A stretch of 64,000 nt of DNA from Ewingella sp049889095 (lineage in GTDB: Bacteria > Pseudomonadota > Gammaproteobacteria > Enterobacterales > Enterobacteriaceae). Numbering within the stretch: the stretch's first letter is position 1; each line of letters starts with the position of its first letter. Below the pieces are notes generated by a model. That model was not told the origin of the DNA, did no database searches, and saw nothing but the letters and a program-made list of their open reading frames with translations. The position numbers were made by a program, and so were the translations under genes. Location: assembly GCA_049889095.1 (NCBI GenBank), contig JBLJFK010000010.1; one strand, given 5' to 3'. Of this stretch, positions 34,264-43,012 are shown one piece after another.

Positions 34264-35109
34264 TTACTTCTCACTGTCTACCAGACCGCGCACAAACCAG
34301 CGCTGCATCAGGAGCACCACCGCAAGCGGGGGCAATAAAGTCAAAATCATCGCTGCCATCACCTGATTCCACTGGGTGGAACCGTCGCCGGAAGAGATCA
34401 TACTTTTGATTCCTGCCACCGCCGTGCCCATCGAGGCATCGCTGGTGATCAGAATCGGCCACAAATATTGGTTCCAGCCGTAAATAAAGGTGATGACGAA
34501 CAGCGCTGCCAGGTTCGTTTTTGACAACGGCAGTACGATGTCCCAGAAAAAGCGCATCGCGCCTGCACCGTCGATACGCGCCGCTTCCAGCAGTTCATCC
34601 GGCAGGGTCATAAAGAATTGGCGGAACAGGAACGTGGCGGTTGCCGAGGCCATCAATGGCAGCGTCAGGCCGGTGTAGCTGTCGAGCATATTGAGGTTGG
34701 CGATCACCTGAATGGTCGGGAAAATACGCACTTCCACCGGCAGCATCAACGTGAGGAAAATCAGCCAGAAGAACAGGTTACGCAACGGAAAACGGAAATA
34801 GACAATGGCGTAGGCAGAGAGCATCGACACTGAAATTTTACCGATGGTGATCACTATCGCCATGATAAAACTGTTGATCAGCATACGGCCAAACGCCGGG
34901 CTGCCATCACCCACGCCCTGCGTCCAGATGGTACGGATGTTCTCCCACAAATGGGTGCCGGGGATCAGGCTCATCGGGACCTGGTGAATTTGTTGGATGT
35001 CCAGCGAAGCGGCGACAAACGCCACATACAGCGGAAATAAAATCACCAGCACGCCGAGGATCAGCATGATATGGCTGAAAATATCCAGCCCTCTGCGGTT
35101 CTCAATCAT
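34264..35109 (-). CDS. ugpE: Ugp transporter permease UgpE
   Basis: Six-span inner-membrane subunit pairing with UgpA. The EAA loop that contacts the ATPase is seen as DELLEAARIDGAGAMRFFWDIVLP. 281 aa, as in E. coli. Its ATG overlaps the ugpA stop by 4 bp. Confidence 0.97.
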   Translation of the reverse strand: MIENRRGLDIFSHIMLILGVLVILFPLYVAFVAASLDIQQIHQVPMSLIPGTHLWENIRTIWTQGVGDGSPAFGRMLINSFIMAIVITIGKISVSMLSAYAIVYFRFPLRNLFFWLIFLTLMLPVEVRIFPTIQVIANLNMLDSYTGLTLPLMASATATFLFRQFFMTLPDELLEAARIDGAGAMRFFWDIVLPLSKTNLAALFVITFIYGWNQYLWPILITSDASMGTAVAGIKSMISSGDGSTQWNQVMAAMILTLLPPLAVVLLMQRWFVRGLVDSEK

Positions 35110-35993
35110 TGGTAACGCACCTTACGTTCGATGAAACGGAACTGAATAAACGTCAGGCCGCAAACCAGCATCATCAGTACTACCGACTGTGCCGCAGAGC
35201 TGGAGAGATCCAGGCCGGCGAAACCTTCCCGATAAACTTTATAAATCAGTGTGGTAGTCGCCTGTACCGGACCGCCGCCGGTCGCCGCATCGATAACCGG
35301 AAAGGTATCGAAGAAGGCGTACACCAGATTGACCACCAACAGAAAGAAACTGACCGGTGAAATCAGCGGCAGCACCAGATTAAAGAAACGTCTCACCGGC
35401 CCGGCGCCGTCAATAGCCGCCGCTTCTACCAGTGATTTAGGAATAGATTGCAGCGCGGCAAGGAAGAACAGGAAGTTGTAGCTGACTTGTTTCCAGACCG
35501 ACGCCAGCACCACCAGGAACATCGCCTGGCCGCTATTCTGCGCGTGGTTCCAGTTGTAGCCTATCGAGCCAAGGAAGTGTGTGATAAGGCCCAGGCCGGG
35601 GCTAAACAGGAACATCCACAGCACGGCGGCAACGGCCGGTGCCACGGCATAAGGGAGAATCATCAGCGTCTGGTAAATCCGGCTGGCACGCACCACGTGG
35701 TCCACAAGGGCGGCAAAGAACAGGGAAACGGCAAGGCCGATAAACGCCACCATAAAGCTGAATTTCAGCGTGGTGTAGAAAGACTCGAGATAGTACGGGT
35801 CCTGAAACAGCTGCTCAAAATTGCTCAGGCCGACAAACTGACTGGATAAGCCGAAAGGATCAAGCGTCTGTACCGAATACCACAGCGCCTGACCCGCTGG
35901 CCACAGGAAGAATATCGCGGTGATCAGCAACTGGGGCAAAACCAGCGCGTAGGGTAACCAGCTGCAACCAAAACCGGTACGGTGTGAACTCAT
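35106..35993 (-). CDS. ugpA: Ugp transporter permease UgpA
   Basis: Inner-membrane subunit partner of UgpE. The EAA loop KSLVEAAAIDGAGPVRRFFN docks on UgpC. 295 aa, as in E. coli. It is separated from ugpB by a 171-bp structured spacer, while the downstream genes are tightly packed. Confidence 0.97.
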   Translation of the reverse strand: MSSHRTGFGCSWLPYALVLPQLLITAIFFLWPAGQALWYSVQTLDPFGLSSQFVGLSNFEQLFQDPYYLESFYTTLKFSFMVAFIGLAVSLFFAALVDHVVRASRIYQTLMILPYAVAPAVAAVLWMFLFSPGLGLITHFLGSIGYNWNHAQNSGQAMFLVVLASVWKQVSYNFLFFLAALQSIPKSLVEAAAIDGAGPVRRFFNLVLPLISPVSFFLLVVNLVYAFFDTFPVIDAATGGGPVQATTTLIYKVYREGFAGLDLSSSAAQSVVLMMLVCGLTFIQFRFIERKVRYQ

Positions 35994-36039
35994 AATGGTT
36001 TACTCGTTGATGCGATGAGACAAAAGGCAGGCCACTCTG

Positions 36040-36155
36040 CATGAGGCGTAGCGAGCAAAGCCAGTCTGGGCGCGGACAGCGCACAGCTCCCCGAGTGGAC
36101 ACACAGTCCATGAGGAGAGCGAGCACTGCCCAATCCCAGAATGGCGAAGCGCAGT
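36040..36155. other. Structured spacer between ugpB and ugpA
   Basis: A long imperfect inverted repeat: outer arms GCCAGTCTGGG (36060-36070) and CCCAGAATGGC (36135-36145; one mismatch), inner perfect TGGAC-ACACA-GTCCA (36096-36110), with partial pairing between. Such folds often stabilise the upstream binding-protein mRNA or dampen transcription into the permease genes. It looks like a dispersed repeat, but only one copy is in the window. Confidence 0.6.
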
Positions 36156-36164
36156 AGCCGTTAA

Positions 36165-37481
36165 CTATTTAGTAGAAGCTTCGAAACGACGTAGTAATAC
36201 ATTCCCGCGCTGCACTGCGCTATCCAGTGCTTCCTTGGCCGTTTTCTTACCGCTCCATACGCTTTCCAGCTCTTCATCCACGACGGCACGAATCTGTTGC
36301 ATATTGCCCAGACGCAGACCTTTAGTGAACGGTAACGGTGGCTTGTTCAGCATCTGGCGGGTGGCCACGTCAGAACCTGGGTTCTTCTCGTAGAAGCCCT
36401 GCTGCTTGGTCAACTCATACGCAGCGGTGGTCACTGGCAGATAACCGGTTTTCTGGTGCCACTCAGCCGCGATGGCCGGCGTAGTCAAGAATTGCAGGAA
36501 CTCTGCAACACCCTTATAGGTGGCTTTGTCTTTGCCGTTCATCACCCACAGGCTGGCACCGCCGATGATGGCGTTTTGTGGCGCGCCCTTCGCGTCAGCG
36601 TCGTAAGGCATCATGCCTACGCCGTAGTTGAATTTGGCGTACTGGCGGATATCGGCCAGTGAACCGGACGATGCAGTGGTCATCGCACAATCGCCGTTAT
36701 AGAACTTAGCGGTAGATTCATCTTTACGACCAAAATAGGTGAAATCACCCTTCTTGTTCATGTCCTGCAACATCTGAATGTGCTTGATTTGCTCCGGTTT
36801 GTTGAATTCCAGAACGGCGTCAGTACCATCAAAACCGTTGTTTTTCGTCGCGACCGGCAGACCATTCCAGGCGCTGAAGTTCTCAATCTGGATCCAGCCC
36901 TGCCAGCCGCTGGCGTAACCACACTTGACACCCGATTGACGCAGTTTTTCAGTATAGGTGGCCATGTCCTGCCAGGTTTTTGGCGGCTGATCCGGGTTCA
37001 GGCCCGCTTTTTTGAAGGCATCTTTGTTGTAGTACAGCACGGGGGTGGAGCTGTTGAAAGGCTGCGAAAGCAGGCGGCCTTTAGAATCTGAGTAGTAACC
37101 TGAGACGGTCGGCACGAACAGAGAAGGGTCTTGCTTGAGGCCCGCATCCGCAAACACTTCGTAAACTGGCATAATGGCTTTACTCGCCATCATGGTGGCG
37201 GTGCCCACTTCGTAAACCTGCAAAATAGCGGGGGCTTTGCCGGTGCGGTACGCGGCGATACCTGCGGCCAGGCTCTCGTCGTATTTGCCTTTGTAGACAG
37301 GCACAATTTTGAAGTCCGGGTGGGTTTGGTTAAAACGGTCCGCCAGTGAATTCACTTCTTTGCCTAACTCGCCGTCCATTGAATGCCAGAAAGGAATTTC
37401 CGTAACCGCCATCGCCTGGGTGCTGAATGCGAATGCCAGTGCGATGCAAAGTGTCGTTTTTGTAACAGCGTGCTTAAGCAT
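36165..37481 (-). CDS. ugpB: sn-glycerol-3-phosphate binding protein UgpB
   Basis: Periplasmic binding protein for glycerol-3-phosphate and glycerophosphodiesters. The signal peptide spans residues 1-25, with cleavage after QAMA. The mature protein has the family-1 solute-binding fold; 438 aa, as in E. coli. Conserved ligand-pocket region IPFWHSMDGELGKEV. First gene of ugpBAECQ, with TGTCAT motifs upstream typical of the Pho regulon. Confidence 0.97.
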   Translation of the reverse strand: MLKHAVTKTTLCIALAFAFSTQAMAVTEIPFWHSMDGELGKEVNSLADRFNQTHPDFKIVPVYKGKYDESLAAGIAAYRTGKAPAILQVYEVGTATMMASKAIMPVYEVFADAGLKQDPSLFVPTVSGYYSDSKGRLLSQPFNSSTPVLYYNKDAFKKAGLNPDQPPKTWQDMATYTEKLRQSGVKCGYASGWQGWIQIENFSAWNGLPVATKNNGFDGTDAVLEFNKPEQIKHIQMLQDMNKKGDFTYFGRKDESTAKFYNGDCAMTTASSGSLADIRQYAKFNYGVGMMPYDADAKGAPQNAIIGGASLWVMNGKDKATYKGVAEFLQFLTTPAIAAEWHQKTGYLPVTTAAYELTKQQGFYEKNPGSDVATRQMLNKPPLPFTKGLRLGNMQQIRAVVDEELESVWSGKKTAKEALDSAVQRGNVLLRRFEASTK

Positions 37482-37546
37482 GCTTGTCTCCTGAAGAGGG
37501 CTGATGTGATGTCAGTGGTGCAAGGATTTCTGCTTCGGGAGCTAAC

Positions 37547-37587
37547 ATGACATGCACAAATGACAGAAAAATAAACGTTAAATGACA
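37547..37587 (-). promoter_or_regulatory. Candidate PhoB boxes upstream of ugpB
   Basis: Three TGTCAT motifs on the minus strand, at 37582-37587, 37560-37565 (22 bp apart, twice the 11-bp PhoB unit) and 37547-37552, separated by A/T-rich DNA. They lie 66-106 bp before the ugpB ATG. The ugp operon is a known Pho-regulon member. Confidence 0.62.
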
Positions 37588-37653
37588 TTAGCGTTACAGA
37601 GAGGTGAAGCAAAGGTGACGAACAGATGGCAACTTTTACTGGACCAGAACAAG

Positions 37654-37677
37654 GGCGTATTGCGGGCGCAATACGCC
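37654..37677 (-). terminator. Terminator hairpin after the aminotransferase gene
   Basis: GGCGTATTGC and GCAATACGCC form a perfect 10-bp stem with a 4-nt loop, 8 bp after the stop. The downstream tract (CTTGTTCTGG) has few T residues. Confidence 0.65.
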
Positions 37678-37684
37678 TTAGAGA

Positions 37685-38872
37685 TTATAAAGCGCGCTTC
37701 AGACGGGCAACCGCTTCCTGCATTTGTTCTTCAGTGGCCGTGGCGAATGACAAGCGGAACGTAGAGTGATCGGGATTGTCGGCAAAGAAATACTCACCGG
37801 GAACAAATACCACGCCCTGTTCCAGCGTCTTTTTCATCCACTCAGCGGAGTTACGCGGCTCGCGGAAACGCACCCACAAGAACATGCCGCCTTTCGGATA
37901 TTCAAACGTCAGCACATCACCGAGTTCGCTTTCCAGCAGTTGCGCCAGTACAGCACATTTTTTCTTATAGGCTGCGCGGATTTTTTCGACCTGTGCAGCC
38001 ATGCGGTTCAGACCGAGATAGCATTCGGCCACTGACTGAGACAGCGCGCTGGCGTGTAAATCCGCCGCCTGTTTGATGATCGCGACTTTATGCAGCAGCC
38101 ATTGCGGCATGATCACCCAGCCCAGACGCAAGCCCGGTGCCAGAATTTTGGAGAACGTCGAGGTATAGATGATGTTGTCGGTGTTTCCGAACAGCGCTTT
38201 GGACAATGCGAACAATGTCGGCTGGCGTTCGTCGGTGAAACGCAACTCGCCGTACGGATCATCTTCCACAATCAGGAATTCGTACTTTGCCGCCAGTTTC
38301 ACCAGTTGCTCGCGACGGGCACGGCTCAGGGTCACGCCGCTCGGATTGCCGAACGTCGGCACCAAGTACACGCCTTTGATTTTGCAAGTTTTCAGCAATT
38401 CAGCCAGTTCATCGACAATCATGCCATCGCCGTCAGAACCGACGGACAGAATCTGCGCTTCGGCCAGTTCCAGTGTCTGCAATGCGGCCAGGTAAGTCGG
38501 ACGTTCCACCACGAAAATATCATCCGGATCTACAACCGCACGCATCACCAGATCCAGCGCCTGCTGGGAACCGGCGGTGACCACGATATCGTCCGCGTTT
38601 GCCACCACGCCACGCTCCTCGCAAAGCTCAGCAATACGCTCACGCAGCGTATGACTGCCTTCGGTCAGGCCGTACTGGAATGCATGCTCAGCATATTCGG
38701 TGATCGCCAGCTGTGTTGCTTCACGCAGGCCGTCGAAATCGAACAACGCTGAAGAAGGAATACCACCCGCCAGTGAAATAACGTCTTCCATTTTGCTATG
38801 TTTCAGCAGTTCCCGGATGGCTGAACTTTTGAGCCTGACCATACGGGCAGCGAGTAAACCTTCTGTGTTCAT
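37685..38872 (-). CDS. PLP-dependent aminotransferase, class I/II fold
   Basis: 395-aa aminotransferase of the LysN/2-aminoadipate/kynurenine type. SLAGGIPS (about 34-41) begins the conserved core, and TAGSQQALDL binds the PLP phosphate. VPTFGNPSG holds the Asn, VEDDPYGELRF the Asp, and STFSKILAPGLRLGW the PLP Lys and substrate Arg region. Placed between ugpB and livF, where E. coli has no gene. Proximity to the liv genes suggests branched-chain or aromatic amino acid use, but substrate is not proven. Confidence 0.9.
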   Translation of the reverse strand: MNTEGLLAARMVRLKSSAIRELLKHSKMEDVISLAGGIPSSALFDFDGLREATQLAITEYAEHAFQYGLTEGSHTLRERIAELCEERGVVANADDIVVTAGSQQALDLVMRAVVDPDDIFVVERPTYLAALQTLELAEAQILSVGSDGDGMIVDELAELLKTCKIKGVYLVPTFGNPSGVTLSRARREQLVKLAAKYEFLIVEDDPYGELRFTDERQPTLFALSKALFGNTDNIIYTSTFSKILAPGLRLGWVIMPQWLLHKVAIIKQAADLHASALSQSVAECYLGLNRMAAQVEKIRAAYKKKCAVLAQLLESELGDVLTFEYPKGGMFLWVRFREPRNSAEWMKKTLEQGVVFVPGEYFFADNPDHSTFRLSFATATEEQMQEAVARLKRAL

Positions 38873-38931
38873 GAAATGTTCCTGATGATTTGCGAAGTTA
38901 TAAGAATGTAAGCGTTTTAATTTATCGACAA

Positions 38932-38964
38932 AATAAAAACCGCAAAGCGCCAGCCGTGCGGTTT
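38932..38964 (-). terminator. Terminator of the liv operon
   Basis: On the minus strand AAACCGCA (38957-38964) pairs with TGCGGTTT (38937-38944), then TTATTTT follows. It begins 39 bp after the livF stop. Confidence 0.8.
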
Positions 38965-39002
38965 GGAGATATTACAGTAAATTTTTGCGAAATCAGCCGC
39001 CG

Positions 39003-39704
39003 CTATGCGCCGAGATACGCCGAGCGTACCGCTTCGTTAGCCAGCAGCGCCGCGCCGCTGTCTTCCAGCACGACGTGACCATTCTCCAGCACGTAGCCAC
39101 GGTCAGCGAGCTTTAGCGCCTGATTGGCGTTTTGCTCTACCAGGAAGATGGTCATGCCTTCTTCACGCAGCTGCTGTATGGTGTCAAAAATTTGCTGAAT
39201 GATAATCGGCGCCAGGCCGAGCGAAGGCTCGTCGAGCAGTAACAGACGTGGTTGGCTCATCAGCGCACGGCCAATCGCCAGCATCTGCTGTTCGCCGCCG
39301 GACATCGTGCCGGAGCGCTGGGCCCTGCGCTCTTTCAACCGGGGAAAAAGCTCGAAAACTTTCACAAGCCGCGCCTGATACTGGTCACGGGTGGCGAAGA
39401 AGCCGCCCATCGCCAGATTTTCTTCCACCGTCATGCGTGAGAATACCCGTCGGCCTTCCGGCACAATGGCGATATCCCCCCGCATAATTTTTGCCGTCGG
39501 CCACTGGGTAATGTCCTGACCTTCGAACATAATCGAACCGTGAGAGGCGCGCGGTTCACCGCATAAACTGCCGAGCAGCGTGGTTTTCCCAGCACCATTC
39601 GCGCCGATAAGCGTAACGATTTCACCCTTATTGATGTTAAGGCTGACGTCATGCAGCGCCTGAATTTTGCCGTAATGGGCGGATACCTGATTGAATGACA
39701 ACAT
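39003..39704 (-). CDS. livF: Branched-chain amino acid ABC transporter ATPase LivF
   Basis: ATP-binding subunit of the LIV importer. Walker A GANGAGKTTLL, signature MSGGEQQMLAIG, Walker B LLLLDEPSLGLAP, switch His replaced by the usual Gln in LVEQNANQAL for this family. 233 aa (E. coli 237). Last gene of livKHMGF, followed by a terminator. Confidence 0.96.
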   Translation of the reverse strand: MLSFNQVSAHYGKIQALHDVSLNINKGEIVTLIGANGAGKTTLLGSLCGEPRASHGSIMFEGQDITQWPTAKIMRGDIAIVPEGRRVFSRMTVEENLAMGGFFATRDQYQARLVKVFELFPRLKERRAQRSGTMSGGEQQMLAIGRALMSQPRLLLLDEPSLGLAPIIIQQIFDTIQQLREEGMTIFLVEQNANQALKLADRGYVLENGHVVLEDSGAALLANEAVRSAYLGA

Positions 39705-39717
39705 CGTGTTCTGCCCC

Positions 39718-40488
39718 TTATCCTTCGCCTAAATACGCACGGATCACGTCAGGATTGTTACGGATTTCTGCCGGAGTGCCCTGCGCCAGCGGCGTGCCCT
39801 GATTGACCACGTAGATACGGTCCGAAATGCCCATCACCAACTTCATATCATGTTCGATTAACAGCACCGATACCTTGTGCTGGTTACGCAGCTCAGCGAT
39901 CAGTTGGTTCAGCTCTTCGGTTTCACGTGGGTTCAGCCCGGCAGCAGGTTCGTCGAGCATCAGAATTTCCGGCCGCGTCACCATGCAGCGGACGATCTCC
40001 AGTCGCCGCTGTTGACCATAGGCCAGATTCCCTGCCTGGCGGTTAGCCAGTTCGAGTAAGCCAACGCGTTCCAGCCAGTCGGCTGCTCTGTCCAGCGCAT
40101 CGGCCTCTGCGCGCCGAAAACCCGGCGTTTTTAGCAGACCGGCCAGCACGCCGCTTTTCAGATGCTGATGTTGCGCCACCAGCAGGTTTTCAATCACCGT
40201 CATTTCACGGAACAGGCGCACATGCTGGAAGGTTCGCACTATGCCCATGCGGGCAATTTTCTGCCCAGGCAACCCTTCCAGATGCTGGTCACGGAGTTTA
40301 ATGGTGCCACCGCTGGGTTTGTAGAAACCGGTCAGGCAGTTGAACACCGTGGTTTTACCGGCGCCGTTCGGGCCGATCAGCGAAACGATTTCGCCCTGAC
40401 TGAGATTCAGCGCGACGTTATTCACCGCCAGCAAACCGCCGAAACGCATCATCAGGCCTTCGACTGACAACAGAGGTTGCATACTCAT
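39718..40488 (-). CDS. livG: Branched-chain amino acid ABC transporter ATPase LivG
   Basis: Second ATPase of the LIV importer. Walker A GPNGAGKTTVF, signature region LAYGQQRRLEIVR, Walker B ILMLDEPAAGLNP, switch His in LIEHDMKLV. 256 aa (E. coli 255). Its start overlaps the livM stop by 4 bp; livF follows after 13 bp. Confidence 0.96.
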   Translation of the reverse strand: MSMQPLLSVEGLMMRFGGLLAVNNVALNLSQGEIVSLIGPNGAGKTTVFNCLTGFYKPSGGTIKLRDQHLEGLPGQKIARMGIVRTFQHVRLFREMTVIENLLVAQHQHLKSGVLAGLLKTPGFRRAEADALDRAADWLERVGLLELANRQAGNLAYGQQRRLEIVRCMVTRPEILMLDEPAAGLNPRETEELNQLIAELRNQHKVSVLLIEHDMKLVMGISDRIYVVNQGTPLAQGTPAEIRNNPDVIRAYLGEG

Positions 40489-41774
40489 GCTTGCTCTCCC
40501 CGATCGGCAATCTGTTTTTTCGATAACTTAAGTTTTAACTGTGGGCGTTTCATCGGCAACAAACCTTGCGGACGCCAGATCATCATCAGCACCATCAACG
40601 CGCCGAGTAATAACATGCTGTATTCATTTAAGTCACGCATCAGCTCGCGGGAAACCACCAGCAAAATTGCCGCCAAAATTACAGCAAACTGCGAGCCCAT
40701 ACCGCCGAGCACCACAATCGCCAGTACGAAAGCCGACTCGACGAAGGTGAAAGACTCCGGGCTGACGAAACCCTGACGCGCTGCAAACAACGTACCGGCA
40801 AAACCCGCAAAAGCGGCACTGATAGTGAAAGCGGTCAGCTTGATGCGGGTTGGATTCAGACCCAGTGAACGGCAGGCAATTTCGTCTTCACGCAGCGCTT
40901 CCCACGCACGGCCGAGCGGCATACGCAACAGGCGGTTGATGATAAACAGCGTGGCAACCACCAGCAACAGCGCAACCAGATAGAGGAAAATGATCCGGTC
41001 GCTGGGGTCATAGTTCAGGCCAAAGAAATGGCTGAAGGTATCCCAGCCGCCATCGCGCGGTGTACGGCTGAACTCCAGACCAAACAGCGTCGGTTTGGGG
41101 ATTTGGCTGATACCGTTCGGCCCACCGGTAATTTCAGTATTATTCAGCAGCAAAATACGCACTATCTCGCCGAAACCGAGCGTCACGATGGCGAGATAGT
41201 CGCCCCGCAGCCGCAGCACCGGGAAACCGAGCAGGAAACCAAAAGCGGCCGAGACCAAACCCGCCAACGGCAACGCTTCCCAGAATCCGATACCGTAATA
41301 GTGGTTGAGCAACGCGTAAGTGTAAGCGCCGATAGCGTAAAAACCACCGTAACCGAGCACCAGCAATCCAGAGAGACCGACCACGACGTTAAGGCCCAGA
41401 CCGAGCATAATGTAGATCAGCGTCAACGTGGCGATATCCACTGTCCCGCGTGACACGATAAACGGCCAGGCGATAGCGGCAATGATCAGCAGCAGCGCCA
41501 GCAGTTTTTGCTTCGGCGTGGAGCCATCAAAGCTCGGCAGAACCCAGCCCGGACCGGAGATTTTCTTCAGGCCGCTGCTCACTAGCGGACGAAACAGCTG
41601 GAACACGAACACCACAGCACAGCCGATGCCAATCCACATCCAACGAACTTCGCCGGCGCCGTTGACCACCAGTTTGGTGCCATCAAGACCGAGTTTCAGC
41701 CCCATAATGAAAGAGGCCAGCACCAGTAAGACGAAGGCAGAAAGCAGGGCGTTGAACAGATTGAGGTGCTTCAT
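40485..41774 (-). CDS. livM: Branched-chain amino acid permease LivM
   Basis: Inner-membrane permease pairing with LivH. N-terminal spans precede the BPD_transp_2 domain with GLSGLLVLGYGGFYAIGAY and EDEIACRSLGLNPTRIKL, the ATPase-docking loop. 429 aa (E. coli 425). It overlaps livH and livG by 4 bp each, implying coupled translation. Confidence 0.96.
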   Translation of the reverse strand: MKHLNLFNALLSAFVLLVLASFIMGLKLGLDGTKLVVNGAGEVRWMWIGIGCAVVFVFQLFRPLVSSGLKKISGPGWVLPSFDGSTPKQKLLALLLIIAAIAWPFIVSRGTVDIATLTLIYIMLGLGLNVVVGLSGLLVLGYGGFYAIGAYTYALLNHYYGIGFWEALPLAGLVSAAFGFLLGFPVLRLRGDYLAIVTLGFGEIVRILLLNNTEITGGPNGISQIPKPTLFGLEFSRTPRDGGWDTFSHFFGLNYDPSDRIIFLYLVALLLVVATLFIINRLLRMPLGRAWEALREDEIACRSLGLNPTRIKLTAFTISAAFAGFAGTLFAARQGFVSPESFTFVESAFVLAIVVLGGMGSQFAVILAAILLVVSRELMRDLNEYSMLLLGALMVLMMIWRPQGLLPMKRPQLKLKLSKKQIADRGEQA

Positions 41775-42697
41775 ACTTTCTCAACCTCCGGACGGCCCAA
41801 AATACCTGTTGGCAGCACCAACAACACCACAATCAGCAGTGCAAAGGAGACAACGTCTTTATATTCGGTGCTGAGATAGGCTGAAGTCAGCGCTTCGGCC
41901 ACACCCAGAATCAGGCCGCCAATCATCGCCCCAGGAATGCTACCGATGCCGCCAAGCACTGCAGCGGTAAAGGCTTTCATCCCGGCCATAAAGCCGATAT
42001 ACGGATTAATCACACCATAGAACTGCCCAAGCAGGACACCCGCTACCGCAGCCATTAAGGCGCCGATGACAAAGGTGAGTGAGATCACGCGATCAGTGCT
42101 AATACCCAGCAGGCTGGCCATTTTGAGATCTTCGGCGCAAGCACGGCATGCGCGTCCCATGCGGGAATAACGAATAAACAGCGTTAGCGCGAGCATCGCG
42201 ACAAAGGTGACCACCCAGATAATCAGCTGCATGGTCGAAATAGTTGCCGCAAAACCGTTGGCGACGCCGAGTGTCCACTGACCGGTGACCAAACTTGGCA
42301 ATGCCAGGTCGCGCGAGCCCTGCGTCAGGCTGACATAGTTTTGCAGGAATATCGACATTCCGATGGCAGAGATCAGCGCAATAAGGCGTTTGGAGTTACG
42401 CACCGGCTTATAGGCCACGCGTTCAATGCTCCAGCCATAGGCACTGGAGATGACAATCGCGGCGATGAATCCGGCACCGATCAGCAACCAGCTAGCATCG
42501 ATACCCATCATCATCAGGGCCGCAATCACAATAAAAGAGACATAGCTGCCGATCATATACACCTCGCCGTGGGCGAAGTTGATCATACCGATAATGCCGT
42601 AAACCATGGTGTAGCCGATGGCAATCAGCGCGTAGGTACTGCCCAACGTCACGCCGTTAAACATCTGCTGAAGGAAATATAAAAACTGCTCTGACAT
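41771..42697 (-). CDS. livH: Branched-chain amino acid permease LivH
   Basis: Inner-membrane permease with LivM. Conserved NFAHGEVYMIGSY near the N-terminus and EDLKMASLLGISTDRVI docking loop. 308 aa, as in E. coli. Preceded by a 315-bp spacer holding the MITE-like element. Confidence 0.96.
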   Translation of the reverse strand: MSEQFLYFLQQMFNGVTLGSTYALIAIGYTMVYGIIGMINFAHGEVYMIGSYVSFIVIAALMMMGIDASWLLIGAGFIAAIVISSAYGWSIERVAYKPVRNSKRLIALISAIGMSIFLQNYVSLTQGSRDLALPSLVTGQWTLGVANGFAATISTMQLIIWVVTFVAMLALTLFIRYSRMGRACRACAEDLKMASLLGISTDRVISLTFVIGALMAAVAGVLLGQFYGVINPYIGFMAGMKAFTAAVLGGIGSIPGAMIGGLILGVAEALTSAYLSTEYKDVVSFALLIVVLLVLPTGILGRPEVEKV

Positions 42698-42814
42698 ACC
42701 CTATCCTTTTACATCAAGGGGGTTGAATTCTGTGCTGAGACTACAACCCAGCGTCTCTTTTAACAGTAGACGCCGGGCAGAGTAATGCGCTGTTCTGTTA
42801 CGTAATGCATAGCC

Positions 42815-43012
42815 ATGCACAAAATCATTCTGGTTGCAGGTAGGCAGCAATCGGATGACAAGCCGGTCAAAGACCGGTTTGAACAGCGCTTGCGCTGGCC
42901 CGCAGGGTGAGCTTCATGAATGAAGCTCATAATCCCGATGAGCTGACATAAGTCAGTGATTCGGGTGAGCGAGTGCAGCCAACACCCCTGCAACCTGAAG
43001 GATGAAGGGCAT
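42815..43012. repeat. 198-bp MITE-like element between livK and livH
   Basis: The ends 42815-42840 and 42987-43012 are 26-bp inverted repeats with 20 matches; both end in GGTTGCAGG inward. Inside are three hairpins: CCGGTC-AAA-GACCGG (42863-42877), GAGCTTCA-TGAA-TGAAGCTC (42909-42928), and CCCGA..CTGAC-N4-GTCAG..TCGGG (42934-42965). No coding capacity. The right end abuts the livK stop codon (43013-43015). It resembles a dispersed repeat I recall from Serratia/Yersinia genomes; no target-site duplication is evident. The rest of the 315-bp spacer (42698-42814) shows nothing else clear. Confidence 0.75.

Noticed and set aside
38090..38752. 220-codon plus-strand frame opposite the aminotransferase
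   Set aside because: Antisense of a conserved gene, Gln/His-rich shadow composition, no family likeness.
42698..43012. A small protein or tRNA gene in the livK-livH spacer
   Set aside because: No cloverleaf or TTCRA arm, and the only frames run through hairpins without a ribosome site; the inverted ends explain the structure better.
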